64,000 bases of DNA. Origin: Parasulfitobacter algicola (GTDB taxonomy: Bacteria; Pseudomonadota; Alphaproteobacteria; Rhodobacterales; Rhodobacteraceae). The notes beneath the pieces are model-generated. The model was not told the DNA's origin and made no database searches. It saw only the letters and a program-made list of their open reading frames with translations. Numbering within the stretch: position 1 is the stretch's first letter; the number at the start of each line of letters is the position of its first letter. The stretch covers positions 1-64,000 of the forward strand of contig NZ_JABUFE010000006.1 in NCBI RefSeq assembly GCF_013315265.1. Direction: 5' to 3'. The translations under genes and the position numbers were made by a program. Of the stretch, positions 17,468 through 25,810 are shown in pieces.

Positions 17468-17967
17468 TGCCCGTTGCGGATAATATCATAGCAACTTACC
17501 GGGGGCCGACGCGGGTAATGCAGCGGCTTTTGGATGCAGGTCAACGCGAAGATCGGGCCTTGGCAATGGTCATGGGCGCCAGCGCGCTGATCTTTATTGC
17601 ACAATGGCCTAAATTGGCGCGCCAGGCCCATCTGACCGAAGGTGTCGAGATTCAGCAATTAATCGCCGGTGCGCTTTGGGGGATTATCTTTTTACTGCCC
17701 TTGATGCTGTATGGTCTGGCAGCATTAAGTCATATGATTGCACGCGTATTTGGGGGCAGGGGCAGTTGGTTTGGTGCCAGATTAGCCTTATTCTGGAGCC
17801 TTTTAGCCTCGACCCCGCTATTGATGTTGCACGGTCTTGTTGCCGGTTTTATCGGACCTGGCACGCAGCTTTCGGTCGTTGGGGTTGTCTGGCTTGTGGT
17901 GTTTTTGGTCTTTTGGGGTCTGTGCCTTCGTGTCGCAGAGCTTGAGACCCCCCTCAAAGCGGACTAA
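17467..17967 (+). CDS. Membrane protein in the suf operon, probably YIP1-related
   Basis: 166 residues with a short cytoplasmic N-terminus (MPVADNIIATYRGPTRVMQRLL) and about four hydrophobic helices (approximately 38-53, 68-90, 104-124 and 130-152). It seems to be a diverged relative of the next, YIP1-like gene. The start at 17467 overlaps the sufD stop (ATGA); an in-frame upstream ATG would lie within sufD. YIP1-family proteins are membrane proteins of unknown bacterial role. Confidence 0.7.
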   Translation: MPVADNIIATYRGPTRVMQRLLDAGQREDRALAMVMGASALIFIAQWPKLARQAHLTEGVEIQQLIAGALWGIIFLLPLMLYGLAALSHMIARVFGGRGSWFGARLALFWSLLASTPLLMLHGLVAGFIGPGTQLSVVGVVWLVVFLVFWGLCLRVAELETPLKAD

Positions 17968-17976
17968 GTACCTTTT

Positions 17977-18585
17977 ATGACAATGACAATTCAATCTTTC
18001 CTCGCGTTATTCCAGCTTAGTTTTGCCCAGCCAAAGCAAGCGGCCGAAGCTGTCTTAGCTTTGAATATCCCGCGTGAGGCTTTGTGGCTGCTTGTGTCGC
18101 TGGCTGTGATTTTATCGACAATATCAGGCGTGCTTGGGCAAACGATTGCCACGCCCACTGAACAGCAACAGCAAGCAATGCAGTTAATCCCGACAAACCC
18201 TGTGCTTTTTTTGGTTATGTATGCTGTGTTTATAGTGGCATTTATGGGTGCCGTTCACGTGGCAGGACTTGCTTTTAAAAGTCAGGGCAGCTTCGATGAA
18301 TGTGTCGTCGTGTTGTCATGGTGGCTGATCATATCGAATACTGCACGGATTATGGGGCTGTTTCTGGCTTTGCTTTCACCCATGCTAGGTGGCTTGGTGC
18401 TGCTTGGTCTTGTGGGGTATGGCATCTGGATTTTAGTCAACTTCGCAGATGTTATTTTCCGGTTCAATTCGCTTGGGAAATCAGCGCTGATGCTATTTCT
18501 TGCGTTCATGGGGCTGGTTTTTGCAGCCGCTATGATCTTGGCGATTTTTGGTTTCACACCACCTGAAGGGGCGGCCAATGTATGA
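17977..18585 (+). CDS. YIP1 family membrane protein
   Basis: A 202-residue polytopic protein with about five hydrophobic segments and the region FKSQGSFDECVVVLSWWLIISNTARI, which fits the YIP1 family. It lies nine bases after the previous gene and overlaps the sufS start by eight bases, so expression with the suf genes is near certain. Its biochemical role is unknown. Confidence 0.8.
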   Translation: MTMTIQSFLALFQLSFAQPKQAAEAVLALNIPREALWLLVSLAVILSTISGVLGQTIATPTEQQQQAMQLIPTNPVLFLVMYAVFIVAFMGAVHVAGLAFKSQGSFDECVVVLSWWLIISNTARIMGLFLALLSPMLGGLVLLGLVGYGIWILVNFADVIFRFNSLGKSALMLFLAFMGLVFAAAMILAIFGFTPPEGAANV

Positions 18586-19798
18586 TATTGATAAAATCCG
18601 GGCCGATTTTCCAATACTGTCGCGCCAGGTGAACGGCAAACCGCTGGTATATTTGGACAATGGGGCATCTGCGCAAAAACCAAAAACCGTGATAGATGCG
18701 ATCACAACGGCCTATTCCTATGAATATTCCAATGTTCACCGTGGCCTACATTATCTTTCCAACGTCGCGACTGAAAAATACGAAAGCGTGCGCGGGATCG
18801 TGGCGCGCTTTTTGAATGCGCCCTCTGAGGATGAGATTGTTTTGAATTCCGGCACGACCGAAGGCATCAACATGGTTGCTTATGGTTGGGCTATGCCACG
18901 GCTGCAGGCCGGTGATGAGATCGTTCTTAGCGTGATGGAGCATCATGCGAACATTGTACCGTGGCATTTTCTGCGTGAACGGCAAGGTGTCGTTCTAAAA
19001 TGGGTCGATGTCGATGTGAACGGTGCATTAGATCCGCAGAAGGTGATCGACGCGATTGGGTCCAAGACTAAACTGGTGGCGTTGACGCATCTGTCGAATG
19101 TTCTGGGCACGAAGGTGGATATCAAAGCCATCACCAAGGCAGCCCATGATCACGGTGTGCCAGTTCTGGTCGATGGATCACAGGCAGCTGTGCATATGCC
19201 TGTCGATGTGACTGATCTTGATTGCGATTTTTACGCGGTTACCGGGCACAAACTTTACGGTCCAAGTGGATCTGGTGCGATTTTCGTCAAGAAAGAGCGG
19301 CTGCAGGAAATGCAGCCCTTTATGGGTGGTGGCGATATGATCCGTGATGTGCACAAGGACAGTGTGACCTATAACGATCCGCCAATGAAGTTCGAAGCGG
19401 GAACGCCTGGCATTGTTCAGACGATCGGCATGGGGGCCGCGCTGACCTATATGATGGATTTGGGGATGAATAAGGTTGCTGCTTATGAGGACAGCTTGCG
19501 GGATTATGCGCGCCAGAAACTGGACGGATTGAACTGGCTGCATGTCCAGGGCACGACAGCAGATAAGGCTGCGATTTTTTCATTTACTTTGGATGGTGCG
19601 GCACATGCACATGATATTTCCACCGTTTTGGACAAAAAGGGCGTTGCTGTGCGCGCAGGCCATCATTGTGCACAGCCATTGATGGAACATTTGGGTGTGT
19701 CCGCCACATGTCGCGCATCATTTGGCATGTATAACACTAAGGAAGAGGTCGATGTTCTGGTCGATGCGCTGGAACTGTGCCACGATCTTTTTGCCTAA
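18578..19798 (+). CDS. sufS: Cysteine desulfurase SufS (group II)
   Basis: A 406-residue PLP enzyme delivering persulfide sulfur to SufBCD. MYDIDKIRADFPILS at the N-terminus, the PLP lysine in YAVTGHKLYGPSGSG, HHCAQPLM and the group II catalytic Cys378 in TCRASFGMYN all fit SufS. The start at 18578 lies inside the end of the YIP1 gene. No sufE, sufU or sufT follows; the operon ends here, so the sulfur acceptor partner must be elsewhere. Confidence 0.96.
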   Translation: MYDIDKIRADFPILSRQVNGKPLVYLDNGASAQKPKTVIDAITTAYSYEYSNVHRGLHYLSNVATEKYESVRGIVARFLNAPSEDEIVLNSGTTEGINMVAYGWAMPRLQAGDEIVLSVMEHHANIVPWHFLRERQGVVLKWVDVDVNGALDPQKVIDAIGSKTKLVALTHLSNVLGTKVDIKAITKAAHDHGVPVLVDGSQAAVHMPVDVTDLDCDFYAVTGHKLYGPSGSGAIFVKKERLQEMQPFMGGGDMIRDVHKDSVTYNDPPMKFEAGTPGIVQTIGMGAALTYMMDLGMNKVAAYEDSLRDYARQKLDGLNWLHVQGTTADKAAIFSFTLDGAAHAHDISTVLDKKGVAVRAGHHCAQPLMEHLGVSATCRASFGMYNTKEEVDVLVDALELCHDLFA

Positions 19799-19830
19799 TA
19801 GGGCGTTTCTTTTTACAAAGGTCCGGGCAT

Positions 19831-19852
19831 AAAAAAGCCCCGCCTAAGGGGC
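19831..19852 (-). terminator. Terminator between sufS and the convergent DUF882 gene
   Basis: GCCCC and GGGGC form a 5-base stem around GCCTAA at 19837-19852. Read on the minus strand a run of six T follows, making it a rho-independent terminator for the DUF882 gene; on the plus strand it would be weaker. Confidence 0.7.
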
Positions 19853-19884
19853 GATTTCAGAATAGAGTTTGGGAAAAAAGACGG

Positions 19885-20454
19885 TTAACGCCCCCATGTC
19901 CGAATTGGACCGCAATCCATATGGACGAAGTTTGATTTTGAATATCGACCAACACCACCACTGGCACAGGCCGCTGCGGCACGTGCAACTTCGGTGACGC
20001 TTTTCGAATTCATCCGTAGATCGGCCGCCTGGCCTTTCATATGCAGTGATTGCTTGGCAACGCCACCTGAACGGGATCGCAGCATCGCATTGGTCTGCGG
20101 GGTGCGATATCCAGAGAGTAACAGATAAGGTTCATCCGCACGAAGCAGATTGTGGGACGCGGCCATAATATCAATGGTACGGGTATCGATAGAGGTGGTA
20201 CTGTCCTGACGCCAGTCGCGCATGAAATAATTGATTTCTTTCAGACTTTCGCGAACGTATTTTCCATCGATCCAATAAAGAATGTCGATGCTTTCGCCGG
20301 TTCTGCCAGAATGCATACGCAATCTGCGCACATCGCCAGCACCGCGAAGAAAACCTGCCGCCATTGTGTAAGTAGGTGCTGCAGTCACCGCAGTTGCTGC
20401 AAACGCACCCAAGAGCCCACGTCGTGTTAAGCCCCTAGAGCCAGATATTGTCAT
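19885..20454 (-). CDS. DUF882/YcbK-like murein peptidase-type protein, Tat-exported
   Basis: 189 residues. The start at 20454 gives a twin-arginine signal (SRGLTRRGLLGAFAATA) with hydrophobic core and likely cleavage after AAPTYTMA. The mature domain is M15A-like: SGYRTPQTNAML, LHMKGQAADLRM (metal-ligand His and Asp) and FVHMDCGPIRTWG (second metal site) are present, so zinc-dependent peptidoglycan cleavage is plausible. It diverges from an L,D-transpeptidase gene, another cell-wall enzyme. A longer frame to 20559 would put 35 residues before the Tat motif and is less likely. Confidence 0.85.
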   Translation of the reverse strand: MTISGSRGLTRRGLLGAFAATAVTAAPTYTMAAGFLRGAGDVRRLRMHSGRTGESIDILYWIDGKYVRESLKEINYFMRDWRQDSTTSIDTRTIDIMAASHNLLRADEPYLLLSGYRTPQTNAMLRSRSGGVAKQSLHMKGQAADLRMNSKSVTEVARAAAACASGGVGRYSKSNFVHMDCGPIRTWGR

Positions 20455-20774
20455 GTCCCAAACGCCCGTCCCGTTTCTTAGTGTTTTGGCCCGCGTTTCG
20501 CGTGCCCCTGCCTGGTCATCCCCTGCATATGGTATGCCATATCTCGAATCAGCAACCAACCCCTGATTAGCTGTTAACCTTGTATAAGCATGAAAATTGG
20601 CAAAATTTTGCTAAAAAAGCCCTAATTTTTCTTGCCTTAAAGTAAACGCCGTGGTGCAAGTGCACCGGATTACAGATTATTGGCGCAAGCGCACGATTGT
20701 GAATGGACTTGCATCAATCCGTGTAACAAAACATGAACTGATCAGATAAACGAAACTTTAAACAGAGGCCAGAG
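20455..20774. other. Intergenic region between two divergent cell-wall genes
   Basis: About 320 bases without a supported gene. It contains a perfect dyad GGTGCA-AG-TGCACC at 20653-20666 and AT-rich sequence (20580-20640) that could hold the two divergent promoters. No RNA gene or convincing ORF was seen. Confidence 0.5.
20653..20666. promoter_or_regulatory. GGTGCA-AG-TGCACC dyad
   Basis: An exact 6-base inverted repeat with a 2-base spacer, between the DUF882 and L,D-transpeptidase genes. It could be an operator shared by both peptidoglycan genes; regulator unknown. Confidence 0.35.
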
Positions 20775-22379
20775 ATGCTTATTTCGCAGCCCCGACCTTC
20801 ATCAATTTTTGCAATCATCGCATTGCTTTTTGTTGTTTTAACTGGAATTCCCGCCGCATCGCAGAATTTGCAGGCACGTCAGGCACTGGCGGAAGCCGCT
20901 GCCAGTGACCGCGGTATTGCCGAATTTTATAAATCGCGGAATTATGAACCAATTTGGACCGGATCGTCGTCAAAAGACCGGCAACGCAGACAGTCTTTTC
21001 TGAAAGCGTTAAAGACCGCAGATGATCACGGTTTGCCTGCAGAAAGTTACAAGGCTGACACAATCCTGTCTAATTTGCGTGGCGCTAAAACAGTCCGCGA
21101 ACGTGCACAGATCGAAGTGCAGCTTAGCAAGATGTTTCTTGACTATGCACGTGACATTCAAACCGGTGTATTAGTCCCATCGCGTGTGGACAGCGGCATC
21201 GTTCGCAAGATACCCTATCGCGATCGTACTGCGACGCTGACAGCTTTTTCGAAAAGCTCAGCAAATGGTTTTATCAAATCACTTCCCCCTCGAAACCCCG
21301 AATACACACGCCTTATGAAGGAAAAGATGCGTCTTGAACGCCTTTTGGCACGCGGCGGGTGGGGCCCCGAAGTTCGTGCGCGGGAATTGAAACCCGGTGC
21401 AACGGGTGCTCAGGTTGTGGCATTGCGTGATCGGTTGCGGGCCATGGGGTATATCCGTCGGTCGTCAACACAGACGTACGACGACAACATTCGCAAGGCT
21501 GTCGCATTGTTCCAACGTGACCATGGTCTGCGCACTGATGGTGTTGCCGGCAAGGGCACGATGTCTGAAATCAACAAGCCGGTTGAAGCACGCTTGCAAT
21601 CGGTCATTGTCGCGATGGAAAGGGAACGCTGGATGAACATGGATCGTGGTAAACGCCATGTCATGGTCAACCTGACAGATTTTACTGCCAAAATCATCGA
21701 TAATAACAAGGTCACATTTTCGACCCGGTCTGTCATCGGCAAAAATGTTGATGATCAACGCAGCCCTGAATTTTCCGATACGATGGAATTCATGGTGATT
21801 AACCCAAGCTGGTATGTGCCGCGATCCATCGCAACCAAGGAATATCTGCCGCTACTGCGTCGAAATCCAAACGCTGTGCGTCATTTGGAAATTCGCGATA
21901 CACGTGGTCGCCGGGTCAATCGCGCGACAGCGGACTTCGCAAATTATACGGAAAACAACTTTCCTTATACCATGCGCGAACCCCCAAGTCAGGGTAACGC
22001 GCTTGGTCTGGTCAAGTTCATGTTCCCAAACCAGTACAACATCTATCTTCATGATACGCCTGCGAAAAACCTATTTAATCGGGAAACCCGTGCCTATAGT
22101 CATGGTTGTATTAGGCTGCGCGATCCCTTTGATTTTGCATATGCGCTGTTGGCAAAGCAAACCAACGATCCCGAAGGTTTCTTCAAAGCGCAATTGCGCA
22201 CAGGCAAGGAAGTGCAGGTTGATCTGAAGCAACCAGTCCCAGTTCACATCATGTACCGTACGGCTTTTACGCAAGCCAAAGGTCCTATCAACTTTCGTCG
22301 CGACGTTTATGGTCGCGATGCGCGTATCTGGCGCGCCCTTGAACGCGAAGGGGTAGCATTGCGCGCCGTTCGGGGGTAA
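20775..22379 (+). CDS. L,D-transpeptidase with peptidoglycan-binding domain (YcbB-like)
   Basis: A 534-residue periplasmic enzyme that makes or remodels 3-3 peptidoglycan crosslinks or attaches proteins to the wall. A signal peptide spans about residues 1-30. A helical scaffold domain follows, then a PG_binding_1 repeat (about 205-275, GATGAQVVALRDRLRAMGY) and the YkuD catalytic domain (about 290-500). Its active site HDTPAKNLF ... YSHGCIRL carries His443 and nucleophile Cys445. Length and domain order match YcbB/LdtD-type enzymes. The start follows AGAGG. lpxD begins 31 bases downstream, so cotranscription is possible. Confidence 0.95.
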   Translation: MLISQPRPSSIFAIIALLFVVLTGIPAASQNLQARQALAEAAASDRGIAEFYKSRNYEPIWTGSSSKDRQRRQSFLKALKTADDHGLPAESYKADTILSNLRGAKTVRERAQIEVQLSKMFLDYARDIQTGVLVPSRVDSGIVRKIPYRDRTATLTAFSKSSANGFIKSLPPRNPEYTRLMKEKMRLERLLARGGWGPEVRARELKPGATGAQVVALRDRLRAMGYIRRSSTQTYDDNIRKAVALFQRDHGLRTDGVAGKGTMSEINKPVEARLQSVIVAMERERWMNMDRGKRHVMVNLTDFTAKIIDNNKVTFSTRSVIGKNVDDQRSPEFSDTMEFMVINPSWYVPRSIATKEYLPLLRRNPNAVRHLEIRDTRGRRVNRATADFANYTENNFPYTMREPPSQGNALGLVKFMFPNQYNIYLHDTPAKNLFNRETRAYSHGCIRLRDPFDFAYALLAKQTNDPEGFFKAQLRTGKEVQVDLKQPVPVHIMYRTAFTQAKGPINFRRDVYGRDARIWRALEREGVALRAVRG

Positions 22380-22410
22380 GCCACACCCCGAGATATTCAG
22401 GGGAAAACAC

Positions 22411-23502
22411 ATGGCACATACTGTCAAACAGATTGCAGCGGCGCTTGGGGCGGAAGCCTTTGGCGCCGTTGATCTTTTGATCGAAGGTGCTGCAGAACCC
22501 GCGATGGCAGGTCCCACACAGATCGCATTGGCGATGGATCCAAAATATGGCGAAGGCCTTGCAAAAGGACATGCGCGCGCAGCGATTCTTTGGGCCGGGG
22601 CCGATTGGCAGGAACTGGGGCTTGATGCCGCGATCTTTGTGCCACGCCCACGTTATGCAATGTCGGGATTAACCACATTGTTGGATGCGGGGCCAGACAT
22701 AGCCACAGGTATTCATCCCTCTGCTATTATTGATCCGTCTGCACATATTGGCGCAAACGCAGCAATTGGCCCACTGGTTGTGATCGGTCGCGATGTGACA
22801 ATCGGCGACAACGCCCGCATTGCCGCACACACAGTTATTTCCGAGGCGACAGTGATTGGTGATGACGCCATGATCCTGCAAGGTGTGAAAATCGGTGCAC
22901 GGGTTCAGATCGGCGACCGGTTTATCGCGCAACCGGGCGCTGTGATCGGATCAGACGGGTTTTCTTTTGTTACACCGGAAAAATCCGGTGTTGAAAACGT
23001 ACGTGAAACCTTGGGCGATCAAAAGGATGCTAAGGCGCAAAGCTGGACGCGCATTCATTCCCTTGGCACCGTTGAAATTGCGAATGACGTGGAAATCGGC
23101 GCGAATACAGCCATTGACCGAGGTACGATCCGTGCGACGAAAATCGGGCGTGGTACCAAGCTGGATAACCTTGTTCATATCGGTCACAACATTCAGATCG
23201 GCGAAGATTGCCTGATCTGCGGACAGGTGGGCATGGCGGGATCATCGACCATCGGCAACCGCGTGGTAATGGCCGGGCAGTGCGGTGTGAACGACAATAT
23301 TTTTGTTGGGGATGACGTTATCGCAGGCGGGGCGACCAAGATTTTCACCAATGCGCCTGCCGGGCGCGTGCTGCTTGGGTACCCGGCTATGAAGATGGAA
23401 ACTCATGTAGAAGCCTATAAAGGTCTGCGCAGGCTATCGCGTCTTTTCCGTGATGTCGCGGACTTAAAGAAAGCGGTTTCAAAGCCTGAACAGAATGACT
23501 AA
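22411..23502 (+). CDS. lpxD: UDP-3-O-acylglucosamine N-acyltransferase LpxD
   Basis: A 363-residue trimeric left-handed beta-helix enzyme adding the N-linked hydroxyacyl chain in lipid A synthesis. Hexapeptide repeats run from about residue 95 (IHPSAIIDPSAHIGANAAIG). The active-site segment KLDNLVHIGHNIQIG contains the catalytic His, and IGSDGFSF is conserved. It is not with lpxA-lpxB (56-59 kb) but next to an acyl carrier protein and a ketoacyl synthase. This suggests that those supply its acyl donor; that link is inference. Confidence 0.96.
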   Translation: MAHTVKQIAAALGAEAFGAVDLLIEGAAEPAMAGPTQIALAMDPKYGEGLAKGHARAAILWAGADWQELGLDAAIFVPRPRYAMSGLTTLLDAGPDIATGIHPSAIIDPSAHIGANAAIGPLVVIGRDVTIGDNARIAAHTVISEATVIGDDAMILQGVKIGARVQIGDRFIAQPGAVIGSDGFSFVTPEKSGVENVRETLGDQKDAKAQSWTRIHSLGTVEIANDVEIGANTAIDRGTIRATKIGRGTKLDNLVHIGHNIQIGEDCLICGQVGMAGSSTIGNRVVMAGQCGVNDNIFVGDDVIAGGATKIFTNAPAGRVLLGYPAMKMETHVEAYKGLRRLSRLFRDVADLKKAVSKPEQND

Positions 23503-23531
23503 ATCTTTGGCAGATGGATGGGGAAAGTAAG

Positions 23532-23789
23532 ATGAGCGTCAAAGATCGCGTCATGAAAATCATCGCTGAGCAAGCCGTTCTGGATGTCGAGGACGTCAAA
23601 ATGGACAGCACGCTTGAAGATTTGGGCATCGACAGTCTGGGGCTGGTCGAAAGCATTTTTTCCATCGAGGAAGAATTTGATATCCAGGTGCCATTTAATG
23701 CGAATGAACCCGGCGAAAGCGAATTCGATATTTCGTCTGTGGCATCGATCGTCAAGGCTGTTGAAACCCTTGTCTCTGAACAGGCATGA
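23532..23789 (+). CDS. Acyl carrier protein (secondary)
   Basis: 85 residues with the phosphopantetheine attachment motif DLGIDSLGLVE (Ser35). It is slightly longer than housekeeping AcpP and has an extra acidic loop NEPGESEFDISS, so it looks like a dedicated ACP rather than acpP. The start at 23532 follows GGAAAG. Its stop overlaps the ketoacyl synthase start (ATGA). Likely partner of that synthase and perhaps of LpxD. Confidence 0.9.
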   Translation: MSVKDRVMKIIAEQAVLDVEDVKMDSTLEDLGIDSLGLVESIFSIEEEFDIQVPFNANEPGESEFDISSVASIVKAVETLVSEQA

Positions 23790-25000
23790 CCCAAAACCGC
23801 GTTGTCATCACCGGCGTAGGAACCATCAATGCACTTGGTCACAATGCAGCCACCACGCTTGAGGCGATGCGCGAAGGCCGTTGTGGGATTGGCCCGCTGG
23901 ATATTCGCGATGTCGACAGGCTAGGCGTCAAGATCGGCGGGCAGGTGCGTGACTATGATGAAACCACGCATTTTAACCGCCAACAGATCGTGCTTTACGA
24001 CCGCTTCACACAGTTTACGTTGCTTGCGGCGAAAGAAGCAACTGACCAGTCCGGCATCAATTTCAGTGGTGAGTTATCTGATACAACCGGCGTCGTTCTT
24101 GGCACAGCTGCGGGGGGCGTGAACACCTGGGATGACAATTACAGATCCGTCTATGAAGATGGTAAAAACCGCGTGCATCCCTTTGTTATTCCTAAGTTAA
24201 TGAACAATGCGGCTGCCAGTCACGTGTCGATGGAATATAACCTGCGTGGCCCCACGTTCACCGTTGCTACGGCCTGTGCATCGTCCAATCACGCGATGGG
24301 GCAAGCTTTTCACATGATCCGCAGCGGTATGGCCAAGGCGATGATCACGGGTGGATCGGAATCAATGCTGTGTTTTGGCGGTGTGAAGGCCTGGGAAGGA
24401 CTGCGTGTGATGTCCAAAGACGCATGCCGCCCCTTTTCCGCCAACCGCAACGGCATGGTTCAGGGCGAAGGAGCAGCTGTTTTCGTTTTTGAAAACTATG
24501 ATCATGCCAAAGCCCGCGGTGCTGATATTCTGGCCGAAGTTGTGGGCTTTGCGATGACATCGGATGCATCGGACATTGTGATGCCGTCAAAACAGGGGGC
24601 AGGGCGTGCAATAAGTGGCGCGTTAAGGGATGCAGGGTTAAACCGCGAAGACATTGGCTATATCAACGCCCATGGCACTGGAACTGCTGCTAACGACAAA
24701 ACCGAATGCGCTGCTGTGGCGGATGTTTTTGGAAAACATGCCGATAAACTGATGATATCATCCACAAAATCCATGCATGGTCATCTGATTGGTGGAACTG
24801 GTGCCGTTGAACTTTTGGCCTGCGTCATGGCTTTGCGCGACGGGATTATCGCGCCCACAATCGGTTACGAAGAGCCCGACCCAGAATGCGCACTGGATGT
24901 TGTCCCGAACGAGGCGCGCGAAGTCAAAGTATCGGCCGTTCTGTCAAATGCCTTTGCCTTTGGCGGCCTGAACGCCGTTCTTGCCCTGCGCAAAGTTTGA
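23786..25000 (+). CDS. Beta-ketoacyl-ACP synthase (FabF-like)
   Basis: A 404-residue KAS II-type condensing enzyme. The catalytic Cys164 is in TACASSNHAMG, with active-site His in NAHGTGTAANDKTE and MHGHLIGGTGA, so the Cys-His-His triad is complete. It overlaps the upstream ACP gene by four bases. Housekeeping fabF usually lies with acpP and fabG; here the partners are a special ACP and lpxD, suggesting a dedicated acyl chain for lipid A or a long-chain acyl product. Confidence 0.92.
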   Translation: MTQNRVVITGVGTINALGHNAATTLEAMREGRCGIGPLDIRDVDRLGVKIGGQVRDYDETTHFNRQQIVLYDRFTQFTLLAAKEATDQSGINFSGELSDTTGVVLGTAAGGVNTWDDNYRSVYEDGKNRVHPFVIPKLMNNAAASHVSMEYNLRGPTFTVATACASSNHAMGQAFHMIRSGMAKAMITGGSESMLCFGGVKAWEGLRVMSKDACRPFSANRNGMVQGEGAAVFVFENYDHAKARGADILAEVVGFAMTSDASDIVMPSKQGAGRAISGALRDAGLNREDIGYINAHGTGTAANDKTECAAVADVFGKHADKLMISSTKSMHGHLIGGTGAVELLACVMALRDGIIAPTIGYEEPDPECALDVVPNEAREVKVSAVLSNAFAFGGLNAVLALRKV

Positions 25001-25060
25001 CTAAATTAAAACTGGTGATACACCCTTTCAGAATTGCTTGTTAAACAGGATCACCGTTTC

Positions 25061-25753
25061 ATGAACCGCGAACAAACCAACCGTATTCGATATGTGCTGG
25101 AAGAAATTCTTCCACCTGCTTTGCGGGACACAAAGATGTATCTGTTTTTGGCTAAACGGGTTTGGGGTGAACACATTACGCGGCTTGCCGAGTTTCGTCA
25201 AAACGCCCCGTTTCTGACACCCGAAGAATACGAAACCCTCTATCGCGACCATCCACGGGTTCATGATGAAACAGACAATTCGCAAGGCTGCATCGATAAA
25301 ATCACCCAGGATATTGTCGGGGACACCGTATGTGATGTCGGCTGTGGAACAGGTGCGCTGTTGTTGCGCGTCGCAGAAAAACGCAATGATATCAAAGAAA
25401 TGACAGGCGTTGATTTCGTGATCGAAGACGCCAAGGCTCTGGATCGCGTGAACTATGTCGCCGCCCGAATCGAAGATTTACCGTTTGAGGATAACGCGTT
25501 CGATACCGTGATTTGCACCCACGTCATCGAACATATCTTGGAATACCGCGTGGCATTGGCTGAACTACGGCGAATTGCGAAAAAGCGCCTGATCATCGTT
25601 GTTCCCCGCGAACGCGAGGCACTTTATACCTTTAATCCGCACTTCAACTTCTTTCCTTATAAGCACGCACTTTTGCGTGCGCTGCATCCCATTCCCGAAA
25701 ATTACGAATGCATCGATATCGGGCGGGATATCTATTACCGTGAAGATTACTAA
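25061..25753 (+). CDS. Class I SAM-dependent methyltransferase
   Basis: 230 residues with a Rossmann methyltransferase fold: VCDVGCGTGALLLRV (SAM motif I), TGVDF, ARIEDLPFEDNAFDTVICTHVIEHI (motifs III-IV) and RIAKKRLIIVVPRE. The substrate is unknown; position after lpxD-acp-kas suggests a lipid or envelope substrate, but this is inference. I chose the ATG at 25061 (AGGA ten bases upstream) over a TTG at 25034. A strong terminator follows the stop. Confidence 0.85.
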   Translation: MNREQTNRIRYVLEEILPPALRDTKMYLFLAKRVWGEHITRLAEFRQNAPFLTPEEYETLYRDHPRVHDETDNSQGCIDKITQDIVGDTVCDVGCGTGALLLRVAEKRNDIKEMTGVDFVIEDAKALDRVNYVAARIEDLPFEDNAFDTVICTHVIEHILEYRVALAELRRIAKKRLIIVVPREREALYTFNPHFNFFPYKHALLRALHPIPENYECIDIGRDIYYREDY

Positions 25754-25754
25754 T

Positions 25755-25793
25755 AAAAAAACGCCGCTCAAATTCAACTGGGCGGCGTTTTTT
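25755..25793. terminator. Bidirectional rho-independent terminator
   Basis: ACGCCGC and GCGGCGT pair perfectly, flanked by A6 and T6 tracts, between the convergent methyltransferase and ialB genes. It works on either strand. Confidence 0.92.
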
Positions 25794-25810
25794 ATTCTGT
25801 TATCGAAAAA

